DNA from: Polyangiaceae bacterium
GTDB taxonomy: Bacteria; Myxococcota_A; Polyangia; Polyangiales; Polyangiaceae
DNA: 64,000 nucleotides
Assembly (NCBI GenBank): GCA_013214025.1
Contig: JABSRN010000007.1
Span: 124,001 to 188,000 of the forward strand
Reading direction: 5' to 3'
Of this stretch, positions 26,042 through 35,313 are shown one piece after another (within the stretch, counting starts at the first letter, position 1; each line of letters starts with the position of its first letter). The notes under the pieces were generated by a model that was given only the letters and a program-made list of their open reading frames with translations, was not told the DNA's origin and made no database searches. The position numbers and the translations under genes were made by a program.

Positions 26042-27951
26042 GGGCGCTGTCCGCTTGCCTAATCGCTAGTGCACAACTCGTCGCGACATCCGCCGCGGCC
26101 ACCGTGACTTTGGAAGTCAGCGCACCGGGCGAGGCCGAAGTGCGGCAAGCCTTTCGCGTGAAGCTGATCGCACTCAGCGATAGCCAGGAATCCATTTCCA
26201 GCCCTCGACTGCAGGTGGCTCCTGACTTCACAGTGTCCGGCCCCAGTGTTGGCAGCTCCCAAAGCGTCTCCTTCGTGAACGGGAGTTTTACAAGACAGAG
26301 GGGCATTCAGGCTACTTGGATCGTGACTCCTCAAAGTACCGGTACCTTCATATTGGGTCCCGCTACCGTGCACGCGAGCGGCAACACCAGCAAGACCAAT
26401 CGCTTCAAGATTCGCGTAGTCAAAGCCGGCAGCGGCCCCGCACAAACACGCCGCCAACGCTGGCCGTTCGGAACATTGGCCCCCTTTGGTGGACGGCCGG
26501 GAGCACGGGATCCCTTCGGTGGGCTTTCACCGCGCAGACGACTCGTCGCCGCTCCCGCCGAGTATCAAGTCGATAGCGCCGGAGATCCGATTGCATTCCT
26601 TCAAAGTCGTGTGCGTCCAGCTCGCGTGGTGGTTGGCCAGCAGGTGAGCTTCGCCGTGTACGCCTACGGCTCGCGCGGACGGTTTCAAGAAAGCGCGCCC
26701 AAGGAAGCGAGCCGCCCCGACTTTTTCGCATTCCCTATCCTTGATTACTCGGCGCGAGAGCCCCGCTACGAGATCGATATCGACGGGGCCCAATACGTGA
26801 CCCAGCGAATTCGCGAAACCGCCCTGTTTCCACTTAAAACAGGGCGCCTCGAGATAGGGGCCATGAGCATGGCCTTCGCCGGACGAAACTACCGTCGCCC
26901 CACGACTCAGCAGATCGAGCGCAGCTCGGCGCCAATTAGTGTAGAAGTCATCGAGCCACCCGTTGACGGGCGTCCCGCGGGGTACCGCTTAGGAGACGTG
27001 GGCCGATACAGCGTCACGGCGAAGGTGGCGCCCCAGCTTATTGAGCAGGGGGATGCGATACGTGTCCGCATCCAAATCAGCGGAACAGGGAACGTCCCTC
27101 GTTCGCTCCTCCTGCCGGAACAAGCGGGTATCATTTGGCCCAAACCCAACCTGAGCGAACAAATCGATATCAAGCAAGGCCAGGTACAGGGCTCGCGCAC
27201 ACTAGAGTTCGTCGTCACGCCCCCTCGCTCCGGTGCGATCGATCTCGGGAGTGCGACGCTCCCCTTTTACGACCCAGGCAGGCGACGATATGGGATCGCG
27301 AGTGTGTCCCTGGGCCGGATCCATGTCGCGCCCAGCAGCACCAGCACGCCGGTAGATCCGTCGGCCTCCGATAGCGCGGGTCCCGATCAGGCGGAGCCCA
27401 AGAATGGCGTCGATGCTCGAAGATCACTCGCGAAAATGACCGCTGTCCGAGCTGCGGTCAGCCCGACCCGAGAAGCTCGTCGCTACCTGAGCGAGCAGCT
27501 GTCGCTGTGGCTCGGTATCTGGCTACTGCCGGCACTCGTGCTCGTCCTGCGGAGGGGGCAACAAACGGCGACCAGGTGGCGGCAGTCCAGAAAAATAGGC
27601 GCCGGCGCCAAACCCCACGAGGCGCGTTCGGCTCTGGACCGCGCCCGCACCGCCGCTCGCGACGGGGAGACGGCCGCTGTGGCCAAAGCTATCGAACGCG
27701 CGATCTACGCCAGCATAGAACACCTTTGCGGAGTGCGCGGGCGAGCGCTGTTGCTCGATGATCTCGCCGATGTGCTCCAGCACGAGGGCATGCAAGAGAC
27801 GCTGGCCGTCGAATGCGCGCGCTGTCTTCGGGAGGCCGATGCGCTGCGCTATGGCGCCGGGGCGGCGAGCGCTGACGAGCTCGTCAGCGCGGCGGAACAG
27901 TGCGTCGGCACACTGCTCGACAGCAGCGCGCACTGGGGGCACGGCGGATGA
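26038..27951 (+). CDS. batD: BatD-family aerotolerance protein
   Basis: 637 residues from GTG 26038, overlapping the previous stop. A signal peptide (ACLIASAQLVATSAAA) is followed by repeated beta-sandwich domains of the BatD (oxygen tolerance) type, including QATWIVTPQSTGTFILGPAT and a FFAFPILDYSAREPRYEID block. There is one C-terminal span (LWLGIWLLPALVLVLRR, near 495) and a cytoplasmic helical tail. BatD forms the periplasmic part of the Bat complex. The operon order (vWA, vWA-TPR, BatD) matches other bacteria. Confidence 0.9.
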   Translation: MRALSACLIASAQLVATSAAATVTLEVSAPGEAEVRQAFRVKLIALSDSQESISSPRLQVAPDFTVSGPSVGSSQSVSFVNGSFTRQRGIQATWIVTPQSTGTFILGPATVHASGNTSKTNRFKIRVVKAGSGPAQTRRQRWPFGTLAPFGGRPGARDPFGGLSPRRRLVAAPAEYQVDSAGDPIAFLQSRVRPARVVVGQQVSFAVYAYGSRGRFQESAPKEASRPDFFAFPILDYSAREPRYEIDIDGAQYVTQRIRETALFPLKTGRLEIGAMSMAFAGRNYRRPTTQQIERSSAPISVEVIEPPVDGRPAGYRLGDVGRYSVTAKVAPQLIEQGDAIRVRIQISGTGNVPRSLLLPEQAGIIWPKPNLSEQIDIKQGQVQGSRTLEFVVTPPRSGAIDLGSATLPFYDPGRRRYGIASVSLGRIHVAPSSTSTPVDPSASDSAGPDQAEPKNGVDARRSLAKMTAVRAAVSPTREARRYLSEQLSLWLGIWLLPALVLVLRRGQQTATRWRQSRKIGAGAKPHEARSALDRARTAARDGETAAVAKAIERAIYASIEHLCGVRGRALLLDDLADVLQHEGMQETLAVECARCLREADALRYGAGAASADELVSAAEQCVGTLLDSSAHWGHGG

Positions 27952-28823
27952 CTACGTGCTTTCGTCATCGCCAACTCCTCGCCATTCTGCTCAGCTGCGG
28001 GATCTTTCTCGCGTCGGGACTGTATGCTCACCTGGGCTCGGCCACAATAATGGCCCCCCCGGTTCACCAGACCGACGATGAGCTATTCCAAGCGGCCGCA
28101 AACGCTCTTGAAGAGTCCTCCCCCGAACTCGCGATCCGCAACCTAGAGCTACTGCTCGATCGCGGGAAGGTCGGCGTGAACGCCAGCTACAACCTGGCGT
28201 CTGCCTATCTCCGGCGCGCCAGTACAGAGGGCGCACAACCCGGCGACTTGGGACGGGCGGTGGCAGCATTGGAGCAAGGGCATTTGCTCGACCCCAGCGA
28301 GACAGAGATGCAACGACTCGCCGAACGAGCGCGCGTCACCATCCTAAGGGAGCGGAGCCAGCTGGGGCGCTCCCCGGTTCAGATCGAGCCCAGTCTCGGT
28401 CACGCGCTCACCTCACTGCTGGAAGAGAACAGCTGGGTGCACTTGGCCCTCGCCGGAGCCCTGGCGCTCACCTTCGGCTTGGTAGGAATGATTTGGTCCC
28501 GCGCCAGTACAGCCCGATTGTCTGGAGCGATCGCCAGCGCGATGGGAGCGCTCTGTCTGATCGCCGGCACCGCAGGAGCGCTGAACGCGCGAGAATTTCG
28601 TCTCGGGACGGAGGTGGCTGTGGTCATCACAGTGGATGCGCGAGTCCTCGACGAACAAGGGCGTAGCAGCGATGTCGGGCAAGGCGCGCTGCGGCAATCG
28701 TCCATTCCGGAGGGGAGCCGTGTCTACATCCAAGAGCGAATCGGCAATTTGACGCGAGTGCTCTGGGGTAGCGACGAGACATGGCTTCACGCCAATGCGC
28801 TGAGAATACTCAAACGCCCTTGA
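27948..28823 (+). CDS. BatE-like TPR-SH3 membrane protein
   Basis: 291 residues; its ATG overlaps batD's stop (ATGA). It has a signal or membrane anchor at residues 8-26, a TPR region (30-130, with LELLLDRGKVGVNASYNLAS) and two membrane spans at about 160-180 and 190-210. A C-terminal SH3-like beta domain ends WLHANALRILK. This TPR-2TM-SH3 layout is the last gene in several Bat operons. Terminator not seen downstream. Confidence 0.78.
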   Translation: MTTCFRHRQLLAILLSCGIFLASGLYAHLGSATIMAPPVHQTDDELFQAAANALEESSPELAIRNLELLLDRGKVGVNASYNLASAYLRRASTEGAQPGDLGRAVAALEQGHLLDPSETEMQRLAERARVTILRERSQLGRSPVQIEPSLGHALTSLLEENSWVHLALAGALALTFGLVGMIWSRASTARLSGAIASAMGALCLIAGTAGALNAREFRLGTEVAVVITVDARVLDEQGRSSDVGQGALRQSSIPEGSRVYIQERIGNLTRVLWGSDETWLHANALRILKRP

Positions 28824-28950
28824 AACTCAGGGATTTAGCTCACTCCCCGCGCCCCAGGTCGTGAGCGGCTCATGCCGCAGAGCGTCTCGCTAGCCCAGCG
28901 CGCTCGGGGCCCCCGAACTCGCGAATCCCTGAGCGTGGTAGCATTAGCAG

Positions 28951-29532
28951 GTGTGGGTACGACGCTCTGCCATTCGCCCCGTCCCTGAATACGCACGTAT
29001 CGGTCGCGCTGCGATCGAGTGCGTTCGCCAGCAAATGACCGAAGATGAGCAGAGCGCCCGCGATCAGTTGGATCTCGCCTTCGATCATTTTGAGCGCCAC
29101 CAGCCACAGCTCGCAGCCCACATCGGAGAAACCCTCGGTCGGCCCCTAGACGAGACCGCCCTGGCCTTGGGTTATTTCCTGAGCTTGTCCGTGTGGCTCG
29201 TGTTTGAGCGAGCGCTACCCCAACGGCTCGATGCCGTGACAACCAGTGAACTCCAAAGCACCATCGAGTTGATCGCCCTGGACGAGGAACTACGGCGCGC
29301 AGATCCGGCCGAAGCGATCGATACCGAGGACATCGTCGCCATGGAGCAACCGGAAGTTCTCGCTTTCGTGCATGAGCATGTCGACGCCACCCTAGAAGCC
29401 CACGCCGACGGGATCGATGTAGACGACGTACACGAGATCTATCATGTGATCCTCGTGCAGATCCTTGCGCTGTCCTACGCAGTCCGGCGGCCCAAGGGCT
29501 TTCCCATCGGCAAGAGCGAAATGCTCGCGTAG
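28951..29532 (+). CDS. Conserved-looking hypothetical protein
   Basis: 193 residues from GTG 28951; an ATG at 29035 is an alternative start. It is an acidic, mostly helical protein with a moderately hydrophobic helix (LGYFLSLSVWLVFERALPQR) and several repeats of acidic dipeptides. No recognised domain. It lies downstream of the Bat operon on the same strand after a 127-base gap and converges with the TerB-like gene. Real coding is supported by its even, neighbour-like codon use and absence of competing frames. Confidence 0.6.
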   Translation: MWVRRSAIRPVPEYARIGRAAIECVRQQMTEDEQSARDQLDLAFDHFERHQPQLAAHIGETLGRPLDETALALGYFLSLSVWLVFERALPQRLDAVTTSELQSTIELIALDEELRRADPAEAIDTEDIVAMEQPEVLAFVHEHVDATLEAHADGIDVDDVHEIYHVILVQILALSYAVRRPKGFPIGKSEMLA

Positions 29533-29548
29533 CGATCGACGCTACCGC

Positions 29549-29580
29549 ATCGAGTGCTCAGGAAATCGAGTGCTCAGGAA
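29549..29580. repeat. Two tandem copies of a 16-bp unit at the 3' end of the TerB-like gene
   Basis: ATCGAGTGCTCAGGAA occurs at 29549-29564 and immediately again at 29565-29580. The second copy covers the stop codon of the TerB-like gene (29574-29576). A simple tandem duplication by slippage explains it. It lies between two converging genes, and no hairpin is implied. Confidence 0.8.
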
Positions 29581-30053
29581 ATCGTTTCCGCCCGGCGCTT
29601 CGCGGCGGCAGCCAGTCGCTCGCCGATGATGAGTCGCACCTTCACCAGGTCGTAGCGATCTGGGCGGTCCCCCTCGTCCATCATCGCGACCTCTTGAGCG
29701 ATGCTATCGGCATGAGCTCGCGGACGGGGTGGAAGCTTGAGCGCCTCGCCCAGCTGACCCAGCGCTTCTGATTCATCGCTCGTCACCTTGCCGTCGAGAC
29801 GGGTCATCCACGCCGCCACCGAGTAGACAAACAATCGATCTTCCTTACTCAGAGCGCTCAGATCGATTGTTCCGATCTGTACCGGCTCCTTGCACGCGTT
29901 TTCGATGGCGGTGACTTCGTCGAATTCGAGCCCCTCTTCGAGAGCCGTACGAACGATAGCGTCAGCTTCATCGCGGTCGAGCGTGCCGTCAGCCCAGCCG
30001 ATCGCCGCCAGTGCGATAAAAACGTCTTGCCCCAACTTGGTTTTTTCAGCCAT
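29574..30053 (-). CDS. TerB-like domain protein
   Basis: 159 residues, all helical. Two paired acidic segments resemble TerB-fold metal sites: AAIGWADGTLDRDEADAIV and AAWMTRLDGKVTSDESEAL. Both show the D-G-x-x-x-x-D/E-E pattern seen in TerB and DnaJ-associated TerB domains. The family is linked to tellurite resistance or stress, but many single-domain members have no known role. Shine-Dalgarno AAAGG lies 8 bases before the ATG. No other ter gene is present. Confidence 0.78.
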   Translation of the reverse strand: MAEKTKLGQDVFIALAAIGWADGTLDRDEADAIVRTALEEGLEFDEVTAIENACKEPVQIGTIDLSALSKEDRLFVYSVAAWMTRLDGKVTSDESEALGQLGEALKLPPRPRAHADSIAQEVAMMDEGDRPDRYDLVKVRLIIGERLAAAAKRRAETIS

Positions 30054-30212
30054 CTCCGCGCCTTTGCTAAGCCCCGGTAATCGCGGGCTCGGAAGGGTCG
30101 GGTTCTATCACAAGCGAGCACGCGATCTGCCGCTGGATTTAAGCGGGCTGGCCCATCGCCGACGCATCAGACCTTGCCTCCACCAACAGCATCGACCACC
30201 CTCGGAGACTCG

Positions 30213-30461
30213 ATGGCTGAAATATCCATGCTCTATTTCGCTGGTCTGCGCGACCTCTTGGGAATCGAGAGCGAGACGCTACAGATCCCCCAAGGCTCAA
30301 ATATCGCTGCTCTTCAGGCCATATTGCTGAAGGCACACCCAACGCTAGAGGGGCATCTGGAGAGCGTGCGCTTCGCCAGAAACGAGGAATTCGCCACCAA
30401 TGAGGACGTGCTCAGTCCGGGCGATACGGTCGCTTTGATTCCACCCGTGACGGGCGGATAG
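30213..30461 (+). CDS. MoaD/ThiS-family sulfur-carrier protein
   Basis: 82 residues from ATG 30213, with GGAG 7 bases upstream. It has the beta-grasp ubiquitin-like fold: MLYFAGLRDLLGIESETLQI at the start, LSPGDTVALIPPVTGG at the end. The C-terminal Gly-Gly is the site that is adenylated and thiocarboxylated in MoaD, which supplies sulfur for molybdopterin. MoaE, MoeB or thi genes are not adjacent, so the specific pathway (molybdopterin or thiamine) is inferred from the MoaD-like sequence only. Confidence 0.9.
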   Translation: MAEISMLYFAGLRDLLGIESETLQIPQGSNIAALQAILLKAHPTLEGHLESVRFARNEEFATNEDVLSPGDTVALIPPVTGG

Positions 30462-30522
30462 AAATGCTCCTGCGCCGCGATGGTCCAGAACCCAGCGGAC
30501 GTCAGATGACAGCCCCAAGCAA

Positions 30523-30924
30523 TCAGGTCTTTCCGGTCAGGACTTTCCGGATCTTGCCGAGCAGCTCGTCGATCTTGAAGGGCTTCGTAATGTAGTGTCG
30601 AGCACCCGCTTGGATGCCCTGAATCACTTCTGTGGGGCGCCCGCGAGCGGTCAAAAAGATAATCGGAATAGACTTTAGGTCCGCCGCGTCTTTCATAGCG
30701 GCGGCAATCGCGAAACCGTCCATGCCCGGCAGGTTTACGTCCAGCAAGACAAGATCTGGGGATTGCTCGCGAACGGCAGTCAGCGCCTCGGTGCCGTTGT
30801 CACATAGCGAGACCTGGAATTGTGCCTGCAGGGCCCGTGACAGTAACTGTCGGATGGAAGGATCATCCTCCACCACCAAGACTCGCTTGGGGGCTCCTCC
30901 GGCCGAACTCGGTACGCCACTCAT
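30523..30924 (-). CDS. Single-domain response regulator (CheY-like)
   Basis: 133 residues from ATG 30924; the frame is open 19 codons further but without a receiver feature. The receiver is complete: VLVVEDDPS (acidic pair), LVLLDVNLPGMDG (phosphoacceptor), IIFLTARG (Thr switch) and YITKPFKIDELL (Lys-Pro). There is no output domain. It likely signals by protein contact, for example with a kinase or motility protein that is not in the window. It is transcribed away from the RNase HII-like gene. Confidence 0.9.
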   Translation of the reverse strand: MSGVPSSAGGAPKRVLVVEDDPSIRQLLSRALQAQFQVSLCDNGTEALTAVREQSPDLVLLDVNLPGMDGFAIAAAMKDAADLKSIPIIFLTARGRPTEVIQGIQAGARHYITKPFKIDELLGKIRKVLTGKT

Positions 30925-31103
30925 CTGCCTTGGATTACCACGGATCCTCCGGCAATCGAACACCGACGAAAGTTCCGCCAAACGATGGGAATCGCCCTAG
31001 TTTTCGTTCAGGCCACGAGGGCCGGCCCAGCGCCCGGTCGCCGCCGAAGTGGGGATATCGCGAGCGCACCATCAGTGCAGCCAACCGAGTAGGCTCCGCC
31101 CCG

Positions 31104-32126
31104 ATGGTGTTGCGAATCGGCACGGACGAAAATGGCCTCGGCTCACGGCTGGGGCCGATGATCGTGACCGCCGTTTCGGCCAACGCCACGACATCCGGCG
31201 AACGCCTGATGACCCGCAAGCTGCCCGCGCGACTTCGGCGGGATCTCGACGATTCGAAACGGCTCGTCAGCCACCACAACATCGCCCTAGGGGAAGCCTG
31301 GAGCCGTGCCCTGGTGGGGCCGCACGCCAAGAACCCGAGCGCGCTCTTTGATGCGCTCAGCTTCGAGGGCATCAAAGAGCTCACCACCCGCTGCCCCCGG
31401 CACATCAAGAAGCAGTGCTGGGGCGTACGGGCAACGACTTTTCAGGCAGATGACGAGCTGATGGAACGAATCGTCGGGCACGTCGATTACTTGAACAACC
31501 GAGGCGTCCAACTTCGACGCGCCACCAGTAGCGTCTTGTGTGCGAAACGACTGAACGACGAACGCGCGGACGGGGAGAACCGTTTCACTTCAGATCTTCA
31601 CGCGATGGAGCGGATGATCATTTCAGTGCGCGAAGACAGCGATGAAGACGTCCTGGCCATCTGCGGCAAGGTGGGCGGCATCGGGGACTATTCCAAGTTC
31701 TTCGGCCCGCTGTCGGGCAGGCTCCATTCCGTTCTAAAACAGGAGCGGGCCGAGAGCATCTATCACTTCCCGGGACTCGGCGAGCTTCGCTTCCTGCGAG
31801 ACGCCGACGCCGCGGATCCCCTGGTGATGCTCGCATCCCTGATCGGCAAATACGTCAGGGAGCTCCTAATGAGCCAGATTACGGGGTTTTATCAAGCTCG
31901 CATCCCCAGCGCTCCCAACGCCAGCGGCTACCACGATCCGGTGACCGCCAAATTCGTCCAACTGACCAAAAAGCAGCGAACGGAACTACGCATCAGCGAT
32001 GAGTGTTTCGAGCGCTTCGGTCCGAAGAATCCGAGTCAAAAAGTGACGAAAGCGCCCCGGCGCGCTAGAAGCGCGGCGACCCGCCAGTCCGGCACATTGC
32101 CCGGCCTTGAGTCTCACCACAAATGA
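31104..32126 (+). CDS. Divergent RNase HII-like protein
   Basis: 340 residues from ATG 31104. The order of RNase HII landmarks is kept. IGTDENGLGSRLGPMIVTAV matches the DExGxG start (D8, E9). DLDDSKRLV matches the DSKxL block. DADAADPLVMLASLIGKYVR resembles the D-x-S-A-A-A-S-I-x-A-K-x-x-R segment (D233 or D235). SGYHDPVTAKFVQL resembles GYGT..H. The middle catalytic Asp aligns with C187 in VLAICGK, so activity is uncertain. The length exceeds typical RNase HII (~200), with about 110 extra residues in the middle and a basic tail. Its stop overlaps the MATE start (ATGA). Confidence 0.7.
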   Translation: MVLRIGTDENGLGSRLGPMIVTAVSANATTSGERLMTRKLPARLRRDLDDSKRLVSHHNIALGEAWSRALVGPHAKNPSALFDALSFEGIKELTTRCPRHIKKQCWGVRATTFQADDELMERIVGHVDYLNNRGVQLRRATSSVLCAKRLNDERADGENRFTSDLHAMERMIISVREDSDEDVLAICGKVGGIGDYSKFFGPLSGRLHSVLKQERAESIYHFPGLGELRFLRDADAADPLVMLASLIGKYVRELLMSQITGFYQARIPSAPNASGYHDPVTAKFVQLTKKQRTELRISDECFERFGPKNPSQKVTKAPRRARSAATRQSGTLPGLESHHK

Positions 32127-33586
32127 CCGACTCCTCCGTGAGCAGCGAAACCATCCCGCCCGAGAGTACCCAGCGAATCCTCAACGGGAACCTGGCTGTC
32201 GAGGTCGCGCGTTTTGGCTTTCCGCTGGCCCTCGGCATGGGTCTCCAGACCACCTTCAACCTGGTGGACTTGTACATCATCGGTCAGATCGAGGGCGAGC
32301 TCGGAACCGCTAGCGTCGGAGCCATCGGGATTTGCGACAACCTCGCGTCTCTCGGCACGATCATGAGCTACGGCCTGTCCATCGCCACTGGCGTAATCCT
32401 CAGCCGGAAGCAGGGGGAAGGCGATGACAGCGGTGTGCACCGCGTCGCCTGGCAATCCATTTTGATGCTGACGGCAATGGCCGCGGTGTGTGGATTGTTC
32501 GGCGTGCTGGGCGCCGAATTCTTCATGTACGACGTCATGGGCGCCAAGGGCCAAGTCGCCGCCCTCGGCACCGACTACCTGCGAGTGGTGATGGGAGGCA
32601 GTGGTACGATGTTCCTGCTGCTACATCTGGTCACGCTCCAACGTGCCCTCGGCAGCAGCAAAACTCCCATCGCGATGTTGCTCATCGCCAACGTCTTCAA
32701 CTTCGTCTTAGCCGTGCTCATGGTGTACGGCCCTGGCGAAGCCCCCGAAATATTTTCTTGGGGACCGCCCATCGCCGAAGCCCTGGGCATTCCCAGAATG
32801 GAACTCGTCGGAGCCGCCTGGGCCACCGTGCTGGCTCGCGTGTTCGCCCTGGTCCCGACCCTCGTGGTTGTGATCTGGCGCTACGAGTTGTTCCGCAAAA
32901 AACACCGCTCGCCGATCAACCCGGGCATCATGAAACAGCTTTGGGAACTGGGCTGGCCCACCAGCACCCAACTCGTGGCACGTATCATCGCCATGCTCGT
33001 GGTGCACTCCTTTGTGGCCCGAGCCTTCACCACCGAGACGGACCAATCCGCGTCCACGGCTCTGGGCGTGGTGCTGCGACTCGAAACCATGGCCCTGTTT
33101 GTTGGACTGGGCTGGGGCAGCGCCTCCCAAACCTATATGGGCCAAAACATGGGAGCCGGGCAGTTGGACCGCGCTAAAGCTAGCGGCTGGTACGCCGCCG
33201 GTTACGACGCCGTCATGATGGCAGGGCTGGCGGTGATCTACGTCAGCTACGGCCCGCAGATCGTCAGTTTTTTCGAAGACGATCCCCGGGTGGTCGGTAT
33301 CGCCGTCGAATATCTAAAGTGGGTCGCCCCGAGCTATGTCGGTCTAGGTGTCGGCATCGTGCTCGGGTCAGCCATTCAAGGCGCCGGTGCCACCTTCTAC
33401 AGCTTGGTGCTCGACGTCTCTGTGGTCTTGGCCTTCCAGTTACCGCTCTGCGCCCTCGTCGTGTTCGGCCTGGAGCTCGAGCAGTACCGGCTATGGCAAG
33501 TCGTCGCGACGACTTACGTCTGCTCGGCGGTGGTCTACATCTTCAGCTACCGCCGCGGGACGTACCTGAAAACCCAGCTCGCGTAG
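32123..33586 (+). CDS. MATE-family cation/drug antiporter
   Basis: 487 residues with about 12 membrane spans in two homologous halves. N-terminal MATE signatures include FPLALGMGLQTTFNLVDLYI and SYGLSIATGVILSRKQGE. The second half repeats this (VLRLETMALFVGLGWGSASQ, YMGQNMGAGQLDRAKASGWY). MATE proteins export cationic compounds with Na+ or H+ counter-flow. The start overlaps the RNase HII-like stop. The coupling is curious because the functions look unrelated. No regulator is adjacent. Confidence 0.93.
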   Translation: MTDSSVSSETIPPESTQRILNGNLAVEVARFGFPLALGMGLQTTFNLVDLYIIGQIEGELGTASVGAIGICDNLASLGTIMSYGLSIATGVILSRKQGEGDDSGVHRVAWQSILMLTAMAAVCGLFGVLGAEFFMYDVMGAKGQVAALGTDYLRVVMGGSGTMFLLLHLVTLQRALGSSKTPIAMLLIANVFNFVLAVLMVYGPGEAPEIFSWGPPIAEALGIPRMELVGAAWATVLARVFALVPTLVVVIWRYELFRKKHRSPINPGIMKQLWELGWPTSTQLVARIIAMLVVHSFVARAFTTETDQSASTALGVVLRLETMALFVGLGWGSASQTYMGQNMGAGQLDRAKASGWYAAGYDAVMMAGLAVIYVSYGPQIVSFFEDDPRVVGIAVEYLKWVAPSYVGLGVGIVLGSAIQGAGATFYSLVLDVSVVLAFQLPLCALVVFGLELEQYRLWQVVATTYVCSAVVYIFSYRRGTYLKTQLA

Positions 33587-33605
33587 CCCAGCCGGGGAAC
33601 ACCGG

Positions 33606-35258
33606 CTATCGACCGTGTCCCGGACCCAAGATGTGGGGCCACGCCTGCCGAACTTTCCAGTCACGGCCGACGTGGGGCTCGTGATGACACTTCGAGCACA
33701 GGCTCTGAGGAGGCCGAACCGGCTCCTGGGAATCCGGCTCGGCAGCATGCCGGCTGAGAGGCCCGTGACAAACCTCGCACTGCACGTCCTTTAGCTGGTC
33801 CACAAAGGTCACCGTGGAGCCTCCTGGCTTTTCGTAGCCCGTGACGTGGCAGCTCACGCAATCGAGATTGAACTGCTTGTGGTCACGGGAGAGCGTCTCG
33901 TAGGCGCGGGCGTGGGACGTCGTCTTCCAAAAAGTGACGGCTTCTTCGTGGCATTGATTGCAGGCCGAGATACCCGCGTAGGAACTGTGTCCATCAGCGA
34001 CCGGCTCTGGCTTTCTATCGGCGAAGGCCTCGCGGTTATGATTGTTCACGCGTTGGTAGTAATCGCTCATGCGTGCAGCGACAGCCTTGTCCATTCCGGA
34101 GGATTCCCGCACCATCGCCAGCTCGTAGCGAAAAAAACTGCCACTCTTAGGGGCGACCGGTGACGCCATCTTTCCCAGCTGCGTTTTGAGCTGCGCCAGC
34201 TCGAGTTCCCTAGCCGCCAGATCGTTGCCAGTCACCGCTCCGTTGGACTTCCATCGGGCGATACGCTTTTCCAAGATTGATTGACGACGTTCGATGCTCT
34301 GTTTCTGTTCGGCTTGGTCCAGACCCGCCGCGTCTTGGAAGGTCATTTTGCCATCGCGGACGAACAGGTCCAACACGCTCAGGGCTTGCAAATGGTTCGG
34401 CGGCTGTACCACCACTGTATTGCCCACTCGAACCGCCGGTAAGGGCGCGTCATTGGCCTCGCCGCGATCCAACTGCTTACCCAGTACAAACACATGAAAT
34501 CCGGGAACGCTTTCTACAAGACGTAGCGCTTCGCCGCGCTTCATCGCGAGCAGGGCGATGAGCACCTTGGCGCCCCCCGCCTTCAGGGCCTTTCGAGCTT
34601 GCACCAAGGCGGCCTTCGGATCCGACGAGCTCACCCCCTCGGGCAGATCCGTCTCGCCCAATGCGCTGATCCCGGTGAGACCCACGCGCAAACCACCCCG
34701 ATCGATGATTTGCGTCGACTGGATGCCGGGGCCCGTGAGGTTGGCGGCAAGCAGTGCGGCCCGACTGCTCTGCTGCAGCGAAGCTAATGTTGATAGCCCC
34801 CCCGCAAAATCGTTCACCCCGGGCGCCCAGGCGACCAAGTCTAGATCGGCGAAGGAATCGGCGATCGACTGCGCCTTCCAAACATCCTGTTGGCGCCGCG
34901 CAGCTTCGAGCTTCGGATCACGGAAAAACATCGGACCTGCGGCAAGCATGAGCGAACTCTCCGCGCCCTTCTCACTTTGCCGAAGCAGTGCGGCGGCATG
35001 GTCGAGCCCACCCAGCATGTCTTTTACGCAGCCGCAGGGTTCCATCGCACCGGCCAAGCTCGACACCACATGGATACGCAAGGTGGGCTTCACGTCTGCT
35101 GTCGCAGGAGCGCTCGGAGCGGAAGTCTTCTGGCAACCGACCACCGCAATTCCGTTCGCCCCGATACCGAACATCAAGCTGCCCGCAAGCCACAGCGTCC
35201 TGGGAAGCCGCGTCCCGGAAGCCGACCCAAAACCAAAATCCAAAAAAGACCGCGACAT
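33606..35258 (-). CDS. Tetraheme lipoprotein with metallophosphatase-like N-terminus
   Basis: 550 residues. A signal sequence ends in a lipobox (AVVGC), so the protein is probably anchored in the outer membrane. The N-terminal ~230 residues start with HVVSSLAGAMEPCGCVKDML and resemble the 5'-nucleotidase/metallophosphatase fold, but a full metal-binding set was not identified. A helical linker follows, then four heme motifs: C433NQCH, C467VSCH, C494EVCH and C521SKCH, like a cytochrome c554-type module. It may carry electrons at the cell surface. It converges with the MATE gene 19 bases away. No cytochrome maturation gene was seen. Confidence 0.85.
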   Translation of the reverse strand: MSRSFLDFGFGSASGTRLPRTLWLAGSLMFGIGANGIAVVGCQKTSAPSAPATADVKPTLRIHVVSSLAGAMEPCGCVKDMLGGLDHAAALLRQSEKGAESSLMLAAGPMFFRDPKLEAARRQQDVWKAQSIADSFADLDLVAWAPGVNDFAGGLSTLASLQQSSRAALLAANLTGPGIQSTQIIDRGGLRVGLTGISALGETDLPEGVSSSDPKAALVQARKALKAGGAKVLIALLAMKRGEALRLVESVPGFHVFVLGKQLDRGEANDAPLPAVRVGNTVVVQPPNHLQALSVLDLFVRDGKMTFQDAAGLDQAEQKQSIERRQSILEKRIARWKSNGAVTGNDLAARELELAQLKTQLGKMASPVAPKSGSFFRYELAMVRESSGMDKAVAARMSDYYQRVNNHNREAFADRKPEPVADGHSSYAGISACNQCHEEAVTFWKTTSHARAYETLSRDHKQFNLDCVSCHVTGYEKPGGSTVTFVDQLKDVQCEVCHGPLSRHAAEPDSQEPVRPPQSLCSKCHHEPHVGRDWKVRQAWPHILGPGHGR

Positions 35259-35313
35259 TTCAGGCTCTTCTCTTAGCCTGAATGCTGCGCGATGGCATCG
35301 GAAACGACAAATC

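Noticed and set aside
33587-33605. AGCCGG...CCGGCT stem between the MATE and tetraheme genes as a terminator
   Set aside because: Six base pairs with no U-tract; too weak to call.
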